Of a stretch of DNA of 36,859 nt, positions 8,051 to 16,554 are shown in pieces; positions within the stretch are counted from its first letter, which is position 1, and each line of letters opens with the position of its first letter. The position numbers were made by a program, and so were the translations under genes. The notes beneath the pieces were generated by a model. It had not been told where the DNA came from. It worked only from the letters and a program-made list of their open reading frames with translations, and searched no databases. Origin of the DNA: Proteobacteria bacterium CAG:495 (lineage in GTDB: Bacteria > Pseudomonadota > Alphaproteobacteria > RF32 > CAG-239); the NCBI GenBank assembly GCA_000432275.1, contig HF995284.1, forward strand, positions 1 through 36,859, read 5' to 3'.

Positions 8051-8467
8051 TTAATGAGATCTGTAACGCTTTGTACTCAGAACCGGATTAGTCCCTTCGT
8101 TCTGAACACTGCGGCCGGCCGGAGCCTTAACTTCTTTCCGTGCTGCCATCTTCTCGCGCATAGCCTTAGCCTGACCGGACATCTCCTGTTGCTTGGCTTC
8201 GATAGAGTCCATAAAATTATTGATTCCGGAAAGCTCCCCGGAAAGTGCATCTTTGCTGTAACCGGATAATAACAACTTGTGCCCGGCAGCTTTGGATTCT
8301 GCACCGATGAGTTGCTCCATCCACGGAGCCATGGCTGCCTTCCCGTTCATATCCAGAGCCTTGCCGGTTTTACGGTCAACCGTAACGGCGTGTCCGCCGT
8401 CTTTTTTGACGGCGCCGTCTTCCAATCGCGGCATAACCTGAGCAGGATTTTGCATTCCTAATTCCAT
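8051..8467 (-). CDS. Hypothetical soluble protein
   Basis: 138 residues, not recognised. The start is placed at 8467 because GGAG lies 8 bases before it; an ATG nine codons further up would have the SD inside the gene. The protein is polar, rich in Lys, Ala, Met and Gly, with no membrane segment or signal peptide. Residues about 75-115 look helical (K-Q-Q-E-M-S-G-Q-A-K-A-M-R-E-K pattern), and the last 25 are basic and probably unstructured. It has an excellent sigma-70 promoter and its own terminator, so it is probably a well-expressed single gene. No function is assigned. Confidence 0.65.
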   Translation of the reverse strand: MELGMQNPAQVMPRLEDGAVKKDGGHAVTVDRKTGKALDMNGKAAMAPWMEQLIGAESKAAGHKLLLSGYSKDALSGELSGINNFMDSIEAKQQEMSGQAKAMREKMAARKEVKAPAGRSVQNEGTNPVLSTKRYRSH

Positions 8468-8505
8468 AAAATTTCTCCAAACATAAAAACTCAATTCTTT
8501 TGTCC

Positions 8506-8534
8506 ATTATCGCAATTTAAATTCGTTTTGTCAA
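8506..8534 (-). promoter_or_regulatory. Strong sigma-70 promoter of the 8051-8467 gene
   Basis: On the minus strand: TTGACA, 17-base spacer, GATAAT. The -35 is perfect and the -10 has five of six bases. The start site is expected near 8499, a leader of about 30 bases. Confidence 0.82.
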
Positions 8535-8621
8535 TCACAAAAACATATATAATCTGGATAATTGCAATAAAAACACCGTCAAAGACGCTATCTTGCCACC
8601 CGGAGCATAAAAATCCGTTTT

Positions 8622-8650
8622 TTGTTGTCTTATTTTTAATAATTTATAAC
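8622..8650 (+). promoter_or_regulatory. Candidate promoter of the murJ operon
   Basis: TTGTTG, 17-base spacer, TATAAC, ending 48 bases before the murJ start. The rest of the gap 8535-8621 shows nothing else identifiable. Confidence 0.5.
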
Positions 8651-8698
8651 CTATAATCTCTTAAAATCAACTTAATAAAACATTTGAGACACAATAAA

Positions 8699-10294
8699 AT
8701 GAGTTTATTCAAATCTATTGCCACCTTCGGAGGATTCACCTTGGTTTCCCGCATCACCGGTTTTTTGCGGGATATGGTATTGGCAAACTTCCTGGGAGCG
8801 GGAATGGTTTCCGACGCGTTTTTCGTCGCTTTTAAGCTCCCTAATCTGTTTCGCAGCCTGTTTGCCGAAGGCGCTTTCACGTCGGCATTTGTCCCCATGC
8901 TGTCTCACAAGCTGGTAACCGACGGACGCGGCAAGGCTTTGGAATTTGCTGCCCAATCCATATCGGTACTGACGTTTTTTTTGGCGATTTTTGTAATCAT
9001 TTTAGAATTTGCAATGCCTTACGTTATCCCCGTTCTGGCCCCGGGATTTGCCGATGACCCCGGCAAAATCGAGTTGGCAACCTCGCTCTCCCGCATAACC
9101 TTTCCTTTTTTGTTGTTTATATCCATCGTCTCTTTTCAGTCGGGAATACTGAACTCTTTGGGAAAATTTGCCGCACCGGCGGCCGCACCGGTTATTCTGA
9201 ACCTGATGATGATAGCCTCCGTTTTCATCTTTGTGCCTTTCGGCGACACTCCGGCACACGGTATCGCAATCGGTGTAACTTTTGCCGGTTTTATCGAAAT
9301 TCTCTGGCTGATTTATTTCCTCCGCCGCGAAAATGTATATCTCCGTCCCCGCTTTGACATTTTTAACCTGGTCGGAGACTCCTCCATACGCACCTTGTTC
9401 AAACGCATAGCTCCCGGCGTTTTGGGAGCCGGAGTTTATCAAATAAATATGGTGGTAGATACCATTTTGGTCTCAATGGTCGGAACCGGCGCCATCTCTT
9501 GGCTTTACTATGCCAACCGGTTGCAGCAGCTGCCGCTCGGCGTCGTCGGAGCCGCCATCAGCGTGGCCGTCCTGCCGATTTTGTCCCATCACCTCAAAGC
9601 CGGAGAAACCGACGAGGCCTGCCACATCCAGAACAAAGCCATTGAATACGGCGCCCTCCTGTCCATCCCCGCCGCAGTCGCTCTGATTGTACTGGCCGGA
9701 CCGATTATCAACATCCTTTTCCAACACGGCAAATTCGGAACTTTCGAAACGGCTATGACAACCAGCGCCGTTATTGCCTACGCCGTCGGGCTGCCCGTAT
9801 ACGTTATGGTCAAAGCCCTCGCCCCAAACTTTTTTGCCCGCGGCGATACCCGTACGCCGGTAAAATACAGCGTCGTCGTTTTGCTGACAAACCTGTCGTT
9901 TGCTCTTCTGCTGATGAAGCCGTTTGGCCATGTCGGCATCGCTGCCGCAACCACTATCGCCGCTTTTGTTTCTTTCGGCCAGTATTACCGCGGACTCCGC
10001 AAACGCGGATACTGGGAATTTCCCCGCTTTCTGATGATAAAAACCTTCAAAATCTTTATTTGCTCCCTATTTATGGGAGGAATGCTGGAATTGGGCGAGT
10101 TTCTGCTAAATTGCCGCTACGGCAACTGGCTGAACCTTTCTCTGTGGCAAAAGCTGCCGATTTTTGGACTTTTGTGCATTTTGGGTGTTGCAAGTTTTGC
10201 AATAACCGCTAAACTAACGGGAGTGCTGGATATCAACGATATTCTTAAACTGTTGTCTCGAAGAGGTAAAAAAAATGCAGAATCAAAATCTTAA
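8699..10294 (+). CDS. murJ: Lipid II flippase MurJ (MviN)
   Basis: Inner-membrane flippase of the MOP superfamily that moves lipid II across the membrane for peptidoglycan synthesis. At 531 residues it has the usual length, with about 14 hydrophobic helices along the sequence. The N-terminal conserved block F-L-R-D-M ... D-A-F-F-V-A-F-K-L-P-N-L-F-R ... F-A-E-G-A-F-x-S-A-F-V-P is intact; in E. coli MurJ, charged residues of this block (Arg24, Asp39, Arg52) are needed for transport. The ATG at 8699 is chosen because the family begins at about this point; a TTG five codons upstream has no better SD. The SD (TTGAGA) is weak. The next gene starts inside the murJ 3' end (20-base overlap), giving a four-gene operon with DUF2333, nfu and the Bax-like gene. 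Confidence 0.95.
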   Translation: MSLFKSIATFGGFTLVSRITGFLRDMVLANFLGAGMVSDAFFVAFKLPNLFRSLFAEGAFTSAFVPMLSHKLVTDGRGKALEFAAQSISVLTFFLAIFVIILEFAMPYVIPVLAPGFADDPGKIELATSLSRITFPFLLFISIVSFQSGILNSLGKFAAPAAAPVILNLMMIASVFIFVPFGDTPAHGIAIGVTFAGFIEILWLIYFLRRENVYLRPRFDIFNLVGDSSIRTLFKRIAPGVLGAGVYQINMVVDTILVSMVGTGAISWLYYANRLQQLPLGVVGAAISVAVLPILSHHLKAGETDEACHIQNKAIEYGALLSIPAAVALIVLAGPIINILFQHGKFGTFETAMTTSAVIAYAVGLPVYVMVKALAPNFFARGDTRTPVKYSVVVLLTNLSFALLLMKPFGHVGIAAATTIAAFVSFGQYYRGLRKRGYWEFPRFLMIKTFKIFICSLFMGGMLELGEFLLNCRYGNWLNLSLWQKLPIFGLLCILGVASFAITAKLTGVLDINDILKLLSRRGKKNAESKS

Positions 10295-11309
10295 GGAACT
10301 TTTTGATAAACTGTTAAAAACGCTTGCCCGCCAACGCTGGTGGGAACGCCTGAGTTCGCCTTTTCGCCGGCTCGGTTCGTTCATTACCTCCTGGTGGCAG
10401 CTGTTGATTATCGTTTTTGCCGCCATCATCTTTTTATACTATCCCATCGGCGGTTGGATGATGAACAAAATCGATACCACTACCGATTATGAAATAAATA
10501 CGCCGCCTTCCCAGTCTGCAACCGTAGAAATGATGTCTTTCCTCATCAAGCGGGAAGTCAGCGACAAAATGTGGACGCCCAACCTGCCTTTCATCTTCCC
10601 GTCATACGTCCTCGACAATATGCCTAACTTCCAGCTGGGACTGATGTCTGCGGTCAGCAACGTTTCTTCCTCTTTTGCCACTAAAGTTGACCAGACAATC
10701 GCACCGGAAAAGGAGCTTCCGCTCAAAACCGCCGCAGAACTGCTCAAATATCCGGGCACAATCTGGATGTTCTCGCCGCAAAACAAACTAACTCCGGTTC
10801 CTTCCGCCAACACCCAGTACAAAAAAGCCCGAAAACAGCTGGTTGCTTACAACCGGTCTCTGCGCGAAGGCGGCAGCGTCTTCTACAAAAGCCCCGGCGA
10901 CTTGGCATATTTTCTGCAAAGAATGTCAAAAGACCTTTGGCTGAGCAACGAAAAGCTTGAGGCCCATATCCGCGAACACAGTTCGGATTGGGTCGATAAC
11001 CGCAGCGATGACCTCTTTTATTATCAACAGGGAAAAATTTATGGCTATTATCTCTTGATGAAAGCGTTAAGTTATGATTATAAAGATATTATCTTGGCTA
11101 ATGACATTTATCAGCCCTGGACTCAAATGGTCAAAGCCCTGGAAGAAGCGGTTGTCCTTTCTCCTGCCGTAGTTCGCAACGGCGAACCGGACAGTACGCT
11201 GGCCCCCAATCATCTGAGTTCCATCGGTTATTACAGCCTGAAAGCAGCGCTCATCAGCCAAAATATGATGTGTAAACTAACCCTGTCTGCGGCACAAGGA
11301 AAACAATAA
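10275..11309 (+). CDS. DUF2333 family membrane-anchored protein
   Basis: 344 residues. One membrane helix is visible at about 40-58, after a basic/aromatic N-terminus (R-W-W-E-R, S-W-W-Q), which suggests an inner-membrane protein with the large C-terminal part in the periplasm. The body and the late N-H-L-S-S-I-G-Y-Y-S-L-K-A-A segment resemble DUF2333, a family of unknown function in Alpha- and Gammaproteobacteria. The family call is from memory. The AGAGG SD lies within the murJ 3' end, and the gene overlaps murJ by 20 bases and the next gene by 1, so translation is probably coupled. Co-operonic murJ and a putative murein hydrolase hint at an envelope role, which is only inference. Confidence 0.75.
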   Translation: MQNQNLKELFDKLLKTLARQRWWERLSSPFRRLGSFITSWWQLLIIVFAAIIFLYYPIGGWMMNKIDTTTDYEINTPPSQSATVEMMSFLIKREVSDKMWTPNLPFIFPSYVLDNMPNFQLGLMSAVSNVSSSFATKVDQTIAPEKELPLKTAAELLKYPGTIWMFSPQNKLTPVPSANTQYKKARKQLVAYNRSLREGGSVFYKSPGDLAYFLQRMSKDLWLSNEKLEAHIREHSSDWVDNRSDDLFYYQQGKIYGYYLLMKALSYDYKDIILANDIYQPWTQMVKALEEAVVLSPAVVRNGEPDSTLAPNHLSSIGYYSLKAALISQNMMCKLTLSAAQGKQ

Positions 11310-11866
11310 TGATAATTGAAACACAGACAACTCCGGAGGCTGACGTCCTCAATTTCTTTCCGCCGGTACAAATTTTGAATGCCGGCAGTGCGGAATTTGT
11401 CGATGCCAAATCGATTCGCAAATCGCCGTTGGCGGAACAACTGTTTGATCTGGGCGGCATTGCTTCAATTTTCATTACGTCGGATATGATTTCGGTCACC
11501 AAAGAATCTTCTGCCTCGTGGGACGAACTTAAACCTCAGATACTCGCCGAGATTATGGATTACCTTGCCACCGGCGAACAGGCCGTAATCGATTCATCTC
11601 CTTCATCCCGGGACGAAACCGAAATAATCAAACAAATAGAAGGGCTGATAAACGCCCGCATCCGTCCGGCTGTTAAACAAGACGGCGGAGACATCGTGTT
11701 CCAGAGTTTTGAAAACGGCATTGTTTATGTCGAGATGAGAGGTTCCTGTGTCGGTTGTCCCTACGCTATGGTCACCTTAAAAGAAGGGGTTGAAAAAATC
11801 CTCAAAACATACATTCCCGCCGTTAAAGAGGTTCGCAACATAACCCAGAAAAACGAGGCCCGATGA
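11309..11866 (+). CDS. Nfu-type Fe-S cluster scaffold/carrier protein
   Basis: 185 residues with two domains. The N-terminal Nfu_N-like domain (about 1-90) begins with a variant of T-P-N-P-x-x-L-x-F (here T-T-P-E-A-D-V-L-N-F-F) and contains S-P-L-A-E-Q-L-F and a later F-I-T-S-D-M-I-S-V-T-K. The C-terminal NifU domain (about 105-180) has the cluster-binding C-V-G-C motif in G-S-C-V-G-C-P-Y-A and the V-K-Q-D-G-G-D-I strand typical of the family. Such proteins pass [4Fe-4S] clusters to client enzymes in the cytosol. The start ATG shares one base with the previous stop (TAATG), and the end overlaps the next start by four bases (ATGA). Confidence 0.93.
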   Translation: MIIETQTTPEADVLNFFPPVQILNAGSAEFVDAKSIRKSPLAEQLFDLGGIASIFITSDMISVTKESSASWDELKPQILAEIMDYLATGEQAVIDSSPSSRDETEIIKQIEGLINARIRPAVKQDGGDIVFQSFENGIVYVEMRGSCVGCPYAMVTLKEGVEKILKTYIPAVKEVRNITQKNEAR

Positions 11867-12822
11867 TTAAAAAGTTCCTGCTGTTGCTACTGATTTTTAA
11901 TTTGACGCCTCAGACAAGCAGCGCTGCGGCGCCGCAGGAACTTAACCTTTCCCGCCTTAACACTTCCCAACTTGAAGATATTTACGAATATTATGACTAC
12001 AAAGGCGTTCGGGGATATCTGATGCTCCCGGGGTATCACTATCCGCCGATTTACCTCTCCTCTTTTCCGACAGACTTTGATGCCGTCGCCGATGAACAGA
12101 AGCGCATTGCATTGTTCATCAAAATACTGGCGCCGCTGGCTCTGCGCTTTAACCAACAAACGCTGGAACAGCGTCAGGTTATCGAACAAATCAAACAAAA
12201 CTTTGATAAAAACCATGAACTGAGCGCTGAAGAAAGCCGCATTATCGAAAAAACCGCTGCCGAGTATGACGTTTTTACCCGCCTTAAAGGCTATCAGCGC
12301 CACAAGTTTTTGCTGACCGAACTTCTAAACCGTGTAGACGCCGTTCCGCCCTCTTTTTTGATTGCCGCGGCAGCCATGGAAACCAACTGGGGAACCTCCC
12401 GCATCGTCAAAGAAGGCAACTCCCTCTACAAACAGCTGGTCTGGCATAGCGACAAAGGCCTGAAACCACGGGGAGAAACCGAAGACGACACTTACCGCAT
12501 TCGGACTTTTCCCACAATATATGACTCTTTGCAGGACTTCGCCCACAAAATTAATTCGCATGTGGCTTTTGAACATCTACGCAGTTTTCGAAAAGAGCTG
12601 CGCTCCCGAAACAGTGTCCTGCGCGGAACGACTTTTGCCTTTACGCTGATGTGGAATTCTCCTCTCAAAAATTATGCCGGCATCATAGAATACACAATTG
12701 CATTCTATGAACTGAATATAATTGACAAATCTTTACTAAATAGTAAAATGATTGACAAACCTCTCCCCGAGAGATTTAAAAAGTTAATACAATCGGATAC
12801 CGGCAAAAAGGAGAAAATTTAA
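11863..12822 (+). CDS. Bax-like glucosaminidase (GH73 family), exported
   Basis: 319 residues with a signal peptide at 1-21 (Met-Ile-Lys-Lys, Leu-rich core, A-A-A cleavage region). The body resembles E. coli Bax, a predicted endo-beta-N-acetylglucosaminidase. The catalytic-domain block P-P-S-F-L-I-A-A-A-A-M-E-T-N-W-G-T-S contains the likely acid Glu173, followed by G-N-S-L-Y and later T-F-P-T-I-Y-D-S-L-Q-D-F. A helical region lies before it (about 80-160). It probably cuts peptidoglycan glycan strands in the periplasm. It starts within the previous stop (ATGA overlap) and ends the murJ operon. No terminator is visible after it. Confidence 0.85.
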   Translation: MIKKFLLLLLIFNLTPQTSSAAAPQELNLSRLNTSQLEDIYEYYDYKGVRGYLMLPGYHYPPIYLSSFPTDFDAVADEQKRIALFIKILAPLALRFNQQTLEQRQVIEQIKQNFDKNHELSAEESRIIEKTAAEYDVFTRLKGYQRHKFLLTELLNRVDAVPPSFLIAAAAMETNWGTSRIVKEGNSLYKQLVWHSDKGLKPRGETEDDTYRIRTFPTIYDSLQDFAHKINSHVAFEHLRSFRKELRSRNSVLRGTTFAFTLMWNSPLKNYAGIIEYTIAFYELNIIDKSLLNSKMIDKPLPERFKKLIQSDTGKKEKI

Positions 12823-12850
12823 CGAAACTGTAACAAAACTGTAATTGGTA

Positions 12851-12879
12851 TTTTGGCCAAAAGTTTATTATTATATAAT
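12851..12879 (+). promoter_or_regulatory. Candidate promoter of the DUF2336 gene, with palindrome
   Basis: A perfect TATAAT (12874-12879) is preceded by TTTGGC at 16 bases spacing. The -35 region lies inside a perfect 12-base palindrome TTTTGGCCAAAA (12851-12862), which could be an operator. Confidence 0.45.
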
Positions 12880-12911
12880 ATATAAGAACTAACAAAAATG
12901 TGATGTGTGCA

Positions 12912-14018
12912 ATGGATAAGAACCAACTAACCAGCCAAGATGTTAAAAATCTTTCTAAAAACCTGCAAACGGAAAACAAATCCGTTGTAGCGCAAAAGGT
13001 CAGCGCCTATTACAACGGCCACACCGTCACCCCCAAAGGCCTCCGCCTTGCAGAAGACATCTTTCGCATTATGGTGCGCGATGTTGAAGCCAAAGTCCGC
13101 CAGGTGTTGGCTGAAAGTCTGAAAAACACGCATAACCTCCCTGAAGACATTGTCCAATCCGTTATCAAAGACACTGATGCCGTTGCCGTTCCGTTCATCA
13201 AATATTACGCCGATTTGAATGCCGAAGATTTAATCAAGATACTTGACATTCCGAGCATAAACAAGCAAAAGGCGGTAGCTCAGCGCTTAAACCTGCCCAA
13301 TGAAATTTCCGAATATATCGTCGAGCGTTGTCCCGAAGAAGTTGTCGGCGTCCTGATATCCAACGAGACCGCCAACATTCACGAAAAAACATATAATACT
13401 ATCGTCGAAAAATACAGACAAAGCGAAGACATCAAAAAGCGTTTGGTATATCGCACCGAATTGCCGACGTCGGTAATTGAAAAAATCGCCAATTCCTTGT
13501 CTGAAGACCTCAAACGCCGTTTGATTCTGTCTCACAATCTGCCTGCCGATTTGGCAACGGACATCATTGAAGAAGTCAAGGAAAAAACAACGCTGCGCAT
13601 TTCTGAAGACTACAGCTCGGACAAACAGATTGAAGAGCTGGTTCACCAGCTTTACACCTCAAACCGCCTGACCCCCAATCTGGTCGTCCGCTCCATTTGC
13701 ATGGGAGATTTGAAGTTTTTCGAATACGCTTTGGTCTACTTGTCCAACACGCCGATTATCGAGGTTCGCAAAATCCTTTTCAACACTTCTGTCGACTTTA
13801 TGATACGCAACCTTCTCCGTAAGGCATTCATTCCCAAAACGATGTTTCCGGCAGTGTTCAGTGCCTTGAAAATCATTAAGGAAATTCGCTTCGACTGCCG
13901 CAAGAACAATCGCAAGTCTTTTGCCCATAAAGTAATCGAACGAATTTTGACTTACGGCCCCAACAACGAAGAAATGAGCGAAGAAGACATCAACTATCTG
14001 GTCTCAAAAATCAGCTGA
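12912..14018 (+). CDS. DUF2336 family protein (all-helical, HEAT-like)
   Basis: 368 residues from the chosen ATG; a GTG at 12900 and an ATG at 12903 are in-frame alternatives, and none has a clear SD. The sequence is almost wholly helical with recurring units of the type L-P-x-x-I/L-x-x-x-I (for example N-L-P-E-D-I-V, N-L-P-N-E-I-S, E-L-P-T-S-V-I, N-L-P-A-D-L-A), as in DUF2336, a family frequent in Alphaproteobacteria. Some members are linked to signalling and envelope stress, but the function is unknown. There is no membrane segment. It lies 65 bases before the HD-GYP gene on the same strand with no terminator between them, so joint transcription is possible. Confidence 0.78.
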   Translation: MDKNQLTSQDVKNLSKNLQTENKSVVAQKVSAYYNGHTVTPKGLRLAEDIFRIMVRDVEAKVRQVLAESLKNTHNLPEDIVQSVIKDTDAVAVPFIKYYADLNAEDLIKILDIPSINKQKAVAQRLNLPNEISEYIVERCPEEVVGVLISNETANIHEKTYNTIVEKYRQSEDIKKRLVYRTELPTSVIEKIANSLSEDLKRRLILSHNLPADLATDIIEEVKEKTTLRISEDYSSDKQIEELVHQLYTSNRLTPNLVVRSICMGDLKFFEYALVYLSNTPIIEVRKILFNTSVDFMIRNLLRKAFIPKTMFPAVFSALKIIKEIRFDCRKNNRKSFAHKVIERILTYGPNNEEMSEEDINYLVSKIS

Positions 14019-14083
14019 TTTTATAGCTTTCTTAATATTTTTGGATTAAGCTTAAACAAAAAAACAGTCTAAAGGATATCTCT

Positions 14084-15763
14084 GTGCCTGGTCCAAACGA
14101 AATCATCCTGCCGGATTTACTGGCGTTAAACGATTCCCTGATAAATGATGATTATCCCGTTATCATCGAAAAGGTAATGCGTGTGGCCCGCAAAGCCTGT
14201 GACGCCGACGGATGCTTTTTCTTCTCCGTCAGCGACAACAAATACATCAACCTTGAATACAGCCGCGTCAACAGCCTCAACGTAGGCATCAGCGGAACCG
14301 AAAATATGGCTTTTTTTCCGTCGGTGTTTCTGCCCGACGTCAAAAACCGCAGCCGCAAAGCCCCTTCCGAATACTGCGCGTTGAACCGCGAAATCATCAA
14401 TTCGCCTAACATTTTTCAAACCACCGGTATAGACACCGATCTGATTGCCAAATTCGACGATGCCAATAACTACTCGACGATTTCCCTTTTGGCCATACCG
14501 CTGGTAGACCGCAAAGACAACCTCCTCGGTGTTGCCCAGTTCACTAATGCCAAAGACGCCAACGGTAAAATCATCAGTTTCACGACGGAAGCACAGAAAG
14601 TTGTTCTGTCCGTCTGTAAGCTGATTACCATAGCCCTGGAAAACAAAAATCAAAAAGAAGCCTATTCACAACTCCTGGAATCTTTCATTGAAGTGCTTGC
14701 GCGTGCCATCGATGCCAAGTCGCCTTATACCGGCAGCCATTGCCAGCGGGTTCCCATCATTGCCCGGCTCCTTGCTACCGCTGCCGTTCAGGAAACCACC
14801 GGTAACCTCAAAACCTTCGAAATGAGTCCCGATGACTGGTACACGCTTCACATTGCCTCCTGGCTGCATGACTGTGGTAAGGTCACCACGCCGGAATATA
14901 TTGTCGACAAGGCAACCAAGCTTGAAACCATTTTCAACCGCATTCACGAAATCCGCAATCGTTTCGAAATCCTGCGCCGCGATGCCCATATCGAATATCT
15001 CCAAAAGCGCCTGAACAATATTGACACCAAACAACACCTTCAGGCCGAATTCGTAGCCAAAGTCAAACAACTTGAAGAAGACTTTGCTTTTGTCGCCAAG
15101 TGCAATACCGGCGACATCGAGCTGAACGACCGCGACATTGCCCGGCTTGAACAGATTTCCCAAATCCAGTTTGTCCGCTACTTCAACCGGATGCTGGGCT
15201 TATCCTGGGCCGAACGCGACAATGTTGAAAACAAGGACTTCTACGTGCACCCGGCTCGGGAGAACCTTCTCCAAAACCGCAAAGACCAAATCTTCGGCCC
15301 CTACAACCGTGGCGAACTTTATAACCTTGAAATCCGCCGCGGAACGATTAATAAAGAAGAACGGGATAAAATTAACGAACATATCGTTGTCACCATTGAT
15401 ATGCTCAAAGCTCTCCCGTTCCCCAAAGAGCTGTCCAAAGTCGTAGAATATGCCGGTGCTCACCATGAACGCATCGACGGCAAAGGTTACCCCAACGGCC
15501 TCACCGGAGACCAAATGTCCGTCCCTGCCAAAATTATGGCCATTGCCGATATTTTCGAAGCACTCACCGCCAACGACCGTCCTTATAAGGAACCCAAAAA
15601 ACTTTCCGAAGTCTTGCGCATTATGCAACAAATGAAACATAACGGACATATCGACCCTGATTTGTATGACGTCTTTATTCGCAGCAAGGTTTATCAGGAC
15701 TACGCAGAACAGTATATGGACAAGAACCAGATAGACGAAGTAACCCCTGAGGATTATTTATAA
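14084..15763 (+). CDS. GAF-domain HD-GYP cyclic-di-GMP phosphodiesterase
   Basis: 559 residues, GTG start with an AAAGGA SD 7 bases upstream. Residues about 20-190 fit a GAF sensor domain. Residues about 200-540 form the HD-GYP domain: H219 in G-S-H-C-Q-R, the H262-D263 doublet in W-L-H-D-C-G-K, and H460-H461-E-R-I-D-G-K-G-Y-P-N-G-L, followed by A-D-I-F-E-A-L-T and R-P-Y-K. Metal and catalytic residues of active c-di-GMP hydrolases are present. A long insertion (about 282-430) lies between the HD part and the GYP part. I recall the same insertion, with an N-R-I-H-E-I-R-x-R-F-E motif, in a known GAF/HD-GYP subfamily, so it is not a fusion artefact. The next gene starts on the last base of its stop, so gloB is translationally coupled. 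Confidence 0.92.
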   Translation: MPGPNEIILPDLLALNDSLINDDYPVIIEKVMRVARKACDADGCFFFSVSDNKYINLEYSRVNSLNVGISGTENMAFFPSVFLPDVKNRSRKAPSEYCALNREIINSPNIFQTTGIDTDLIAKFDDANNYSTISLLAIPLVDRKDNLLGVAQFTNAKDANGKIISFTTEAQKVVLSVCKLITIALENKNQKEAYSQLLESFIEVLARAIDAKSPYTGSHCQRVPIIARLLATAAVQETTGNLKTFEMSPDDWYTLHIASWLHDCGKVTTPEYIVDKATKLETIFNRIHEIRNRFEILRRDAHIEYLQKRLNNIDTKQHLQAEFVAKVKQLEEDFAFVAKCNTGDIELNDRDIARLEQISQIQFVRYFNRMLGLSWAERDNVENKDFYVHPARENLLQNRKDQIFGPYNRGELYNLEIRRGTINKEERDKINEHIVVTIDMLKALPFPKELSKVVEYAGAHHERIDGKGYPNGLTGDQMSVPAKIMAIADIFEALTANDRPYKEPKKLSEVLRIMQQMKHNGHIDPDLYDVFIRSKVYQDYAEQYMDKNQIDEVTPEDYL

Positions 15764-16476
15764 TGTTGAAAATTTACACCGTATTATGCCGTGCCGGCAC
15801 AATGGACAATTACGCCTACATTCTGGTAGACGAAGACACCCGAACGACCGCCGTCGTCGACCCTTCCGAAAACGGGCCGATTATTGCCAAACTAAACGAA
15901 TTGAAACTCACCCCTGAATACATCTTCAACACCCACCATCATTTTGACCACACAGACGGAAACCTTGAGCTTAAACAGCTGTACGGAGCCAAAGTCGTCG
16001 GCAATCAGGCTGACGCGTCTCGTATTCCGGGATTTGACATTGGTGTTGTTCCCGGCGAAACTTTTTCTCTCGGGAAAACCACTGCCGAAATAATTGACGT
16101 TTCGGCTCACACCCAAAACCACATCCTGTGGTATTTTCCCGCAGACAAAGCCCTTTTCACCGGAGACACGCTGTTTAACCTATGCATCGGAGGCCTGTTT
16201 GAAGGCACTCCTCAGCAAATGTTTTCGGCTCTCTCCAAAATAAAAGAGCTTCCCGATGACGTGTTGTTTTACCCCGGCCACGAATACACCATGCCGGCAG
16301 CAATGACGGCTTATAACTTCAATCGGGGAAACCCTGAAATACGCCAATATCTTGAACGGGCAAAAGAACGAATAGAACAAGGTCTGCCGGTCGGTCCAGT
16401 ACCCTTGGGCATCGAAAAAAAATGCAACCCTTATCTTCAGGCCGGCTCAGCTCAGGAACTGAGAGAAATAGACTGA
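15763..16476 (+). CDS. gloB: Hydroxyacylglutathione hydrolase (glyoxalase II), metallo-beta-lactamase fold
   Basis: 237 residues. It shows the binuclear metal motif T-H-H-H-F-D-H (His58, His60, Asp62, His63), a further His in A-H-T-Q-N-H, the bridging Asp in F-T-G-D-T-L-F and the late His in P-G-H-E-Y-T. The C-terminal helix pair ends with N-P-Y-L-Q-A, like the glutathione-binding tail of glyoxalase II. It would hydrolyse S-lactoylglutathione to lactate and glutathione in methylglyoxal detoxification. A more general thioesterase of the same fold is an alternative. Stop and start codons overlap with the HD-GYP gene (TAATG). No terminator is visible behind it. Confidence 0.88.
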   Translation: MLKIYTVLCRAGTMDNYAYILVDEDTRTTAVVDPSENGPIIAKLNELKLTPEYIFNTHHHFDHTDGNLELKQLYGAKVVGNQADASRIPGFDIGVVPGETFSLGKTTAEIIDVSAHTQNHILWYFPADKALFTGDTLFNLCIGGLFEGTPQQMFSALSKIKELPDDVLFYPGHEYTMPAAMTAYNFNRGNPEIRQYLERAKERIEQGLPVGPVPLGIEKKCNPYLQAGSAQELREID

Positions 16477-16493
16477 TTTAAACTGACAAAACA

Positions 16494-16523
16494 TTAGACA
16501 AAACACTTTGTATATGTTATAGT
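16494..16523 (+). promoter_or_regulatory. Extended -10 promoter of the CE-protease-like gene
   Basis: TTAGAC, 18-base spacer, TATAGT with an upstream TGn extension (TGTTATAGT). It leaves a leader of about 25 bases before the gene at 16555. The -10 lies inside the long palindrome described separately. Confidence 0.5.
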
Positions 16524-16536
16524 TTAACATATACAA
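16508..16536. promoter_or_regulatory. Perfect 12-bp inverted repeat over the promoter
   Basis: Arms TTGTATATGTTA (16508-16519) and TAACATATACAA (16525-16536) with a 5-base spacer. It covers the -10 and likely start site of the 16555 gene. The placement suits a dimeric repressor operator. No T-run follows, so it is unlikely to be a terminator for gloB. Confidence 0.6.
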
Positions 16537-16554
16537 TATCTCAGGGTAACATCT

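Noticed and set aside
14365..14935. Idea that the HD-GYP insertion (about residues 282-430) is a novel domain fusion
   Set aside because: I recall the same N-R-I-H-E-I-R-x-R-F-E insertion in known GAF/HD-GYP proteins, so it appears to be a subfamily trait.
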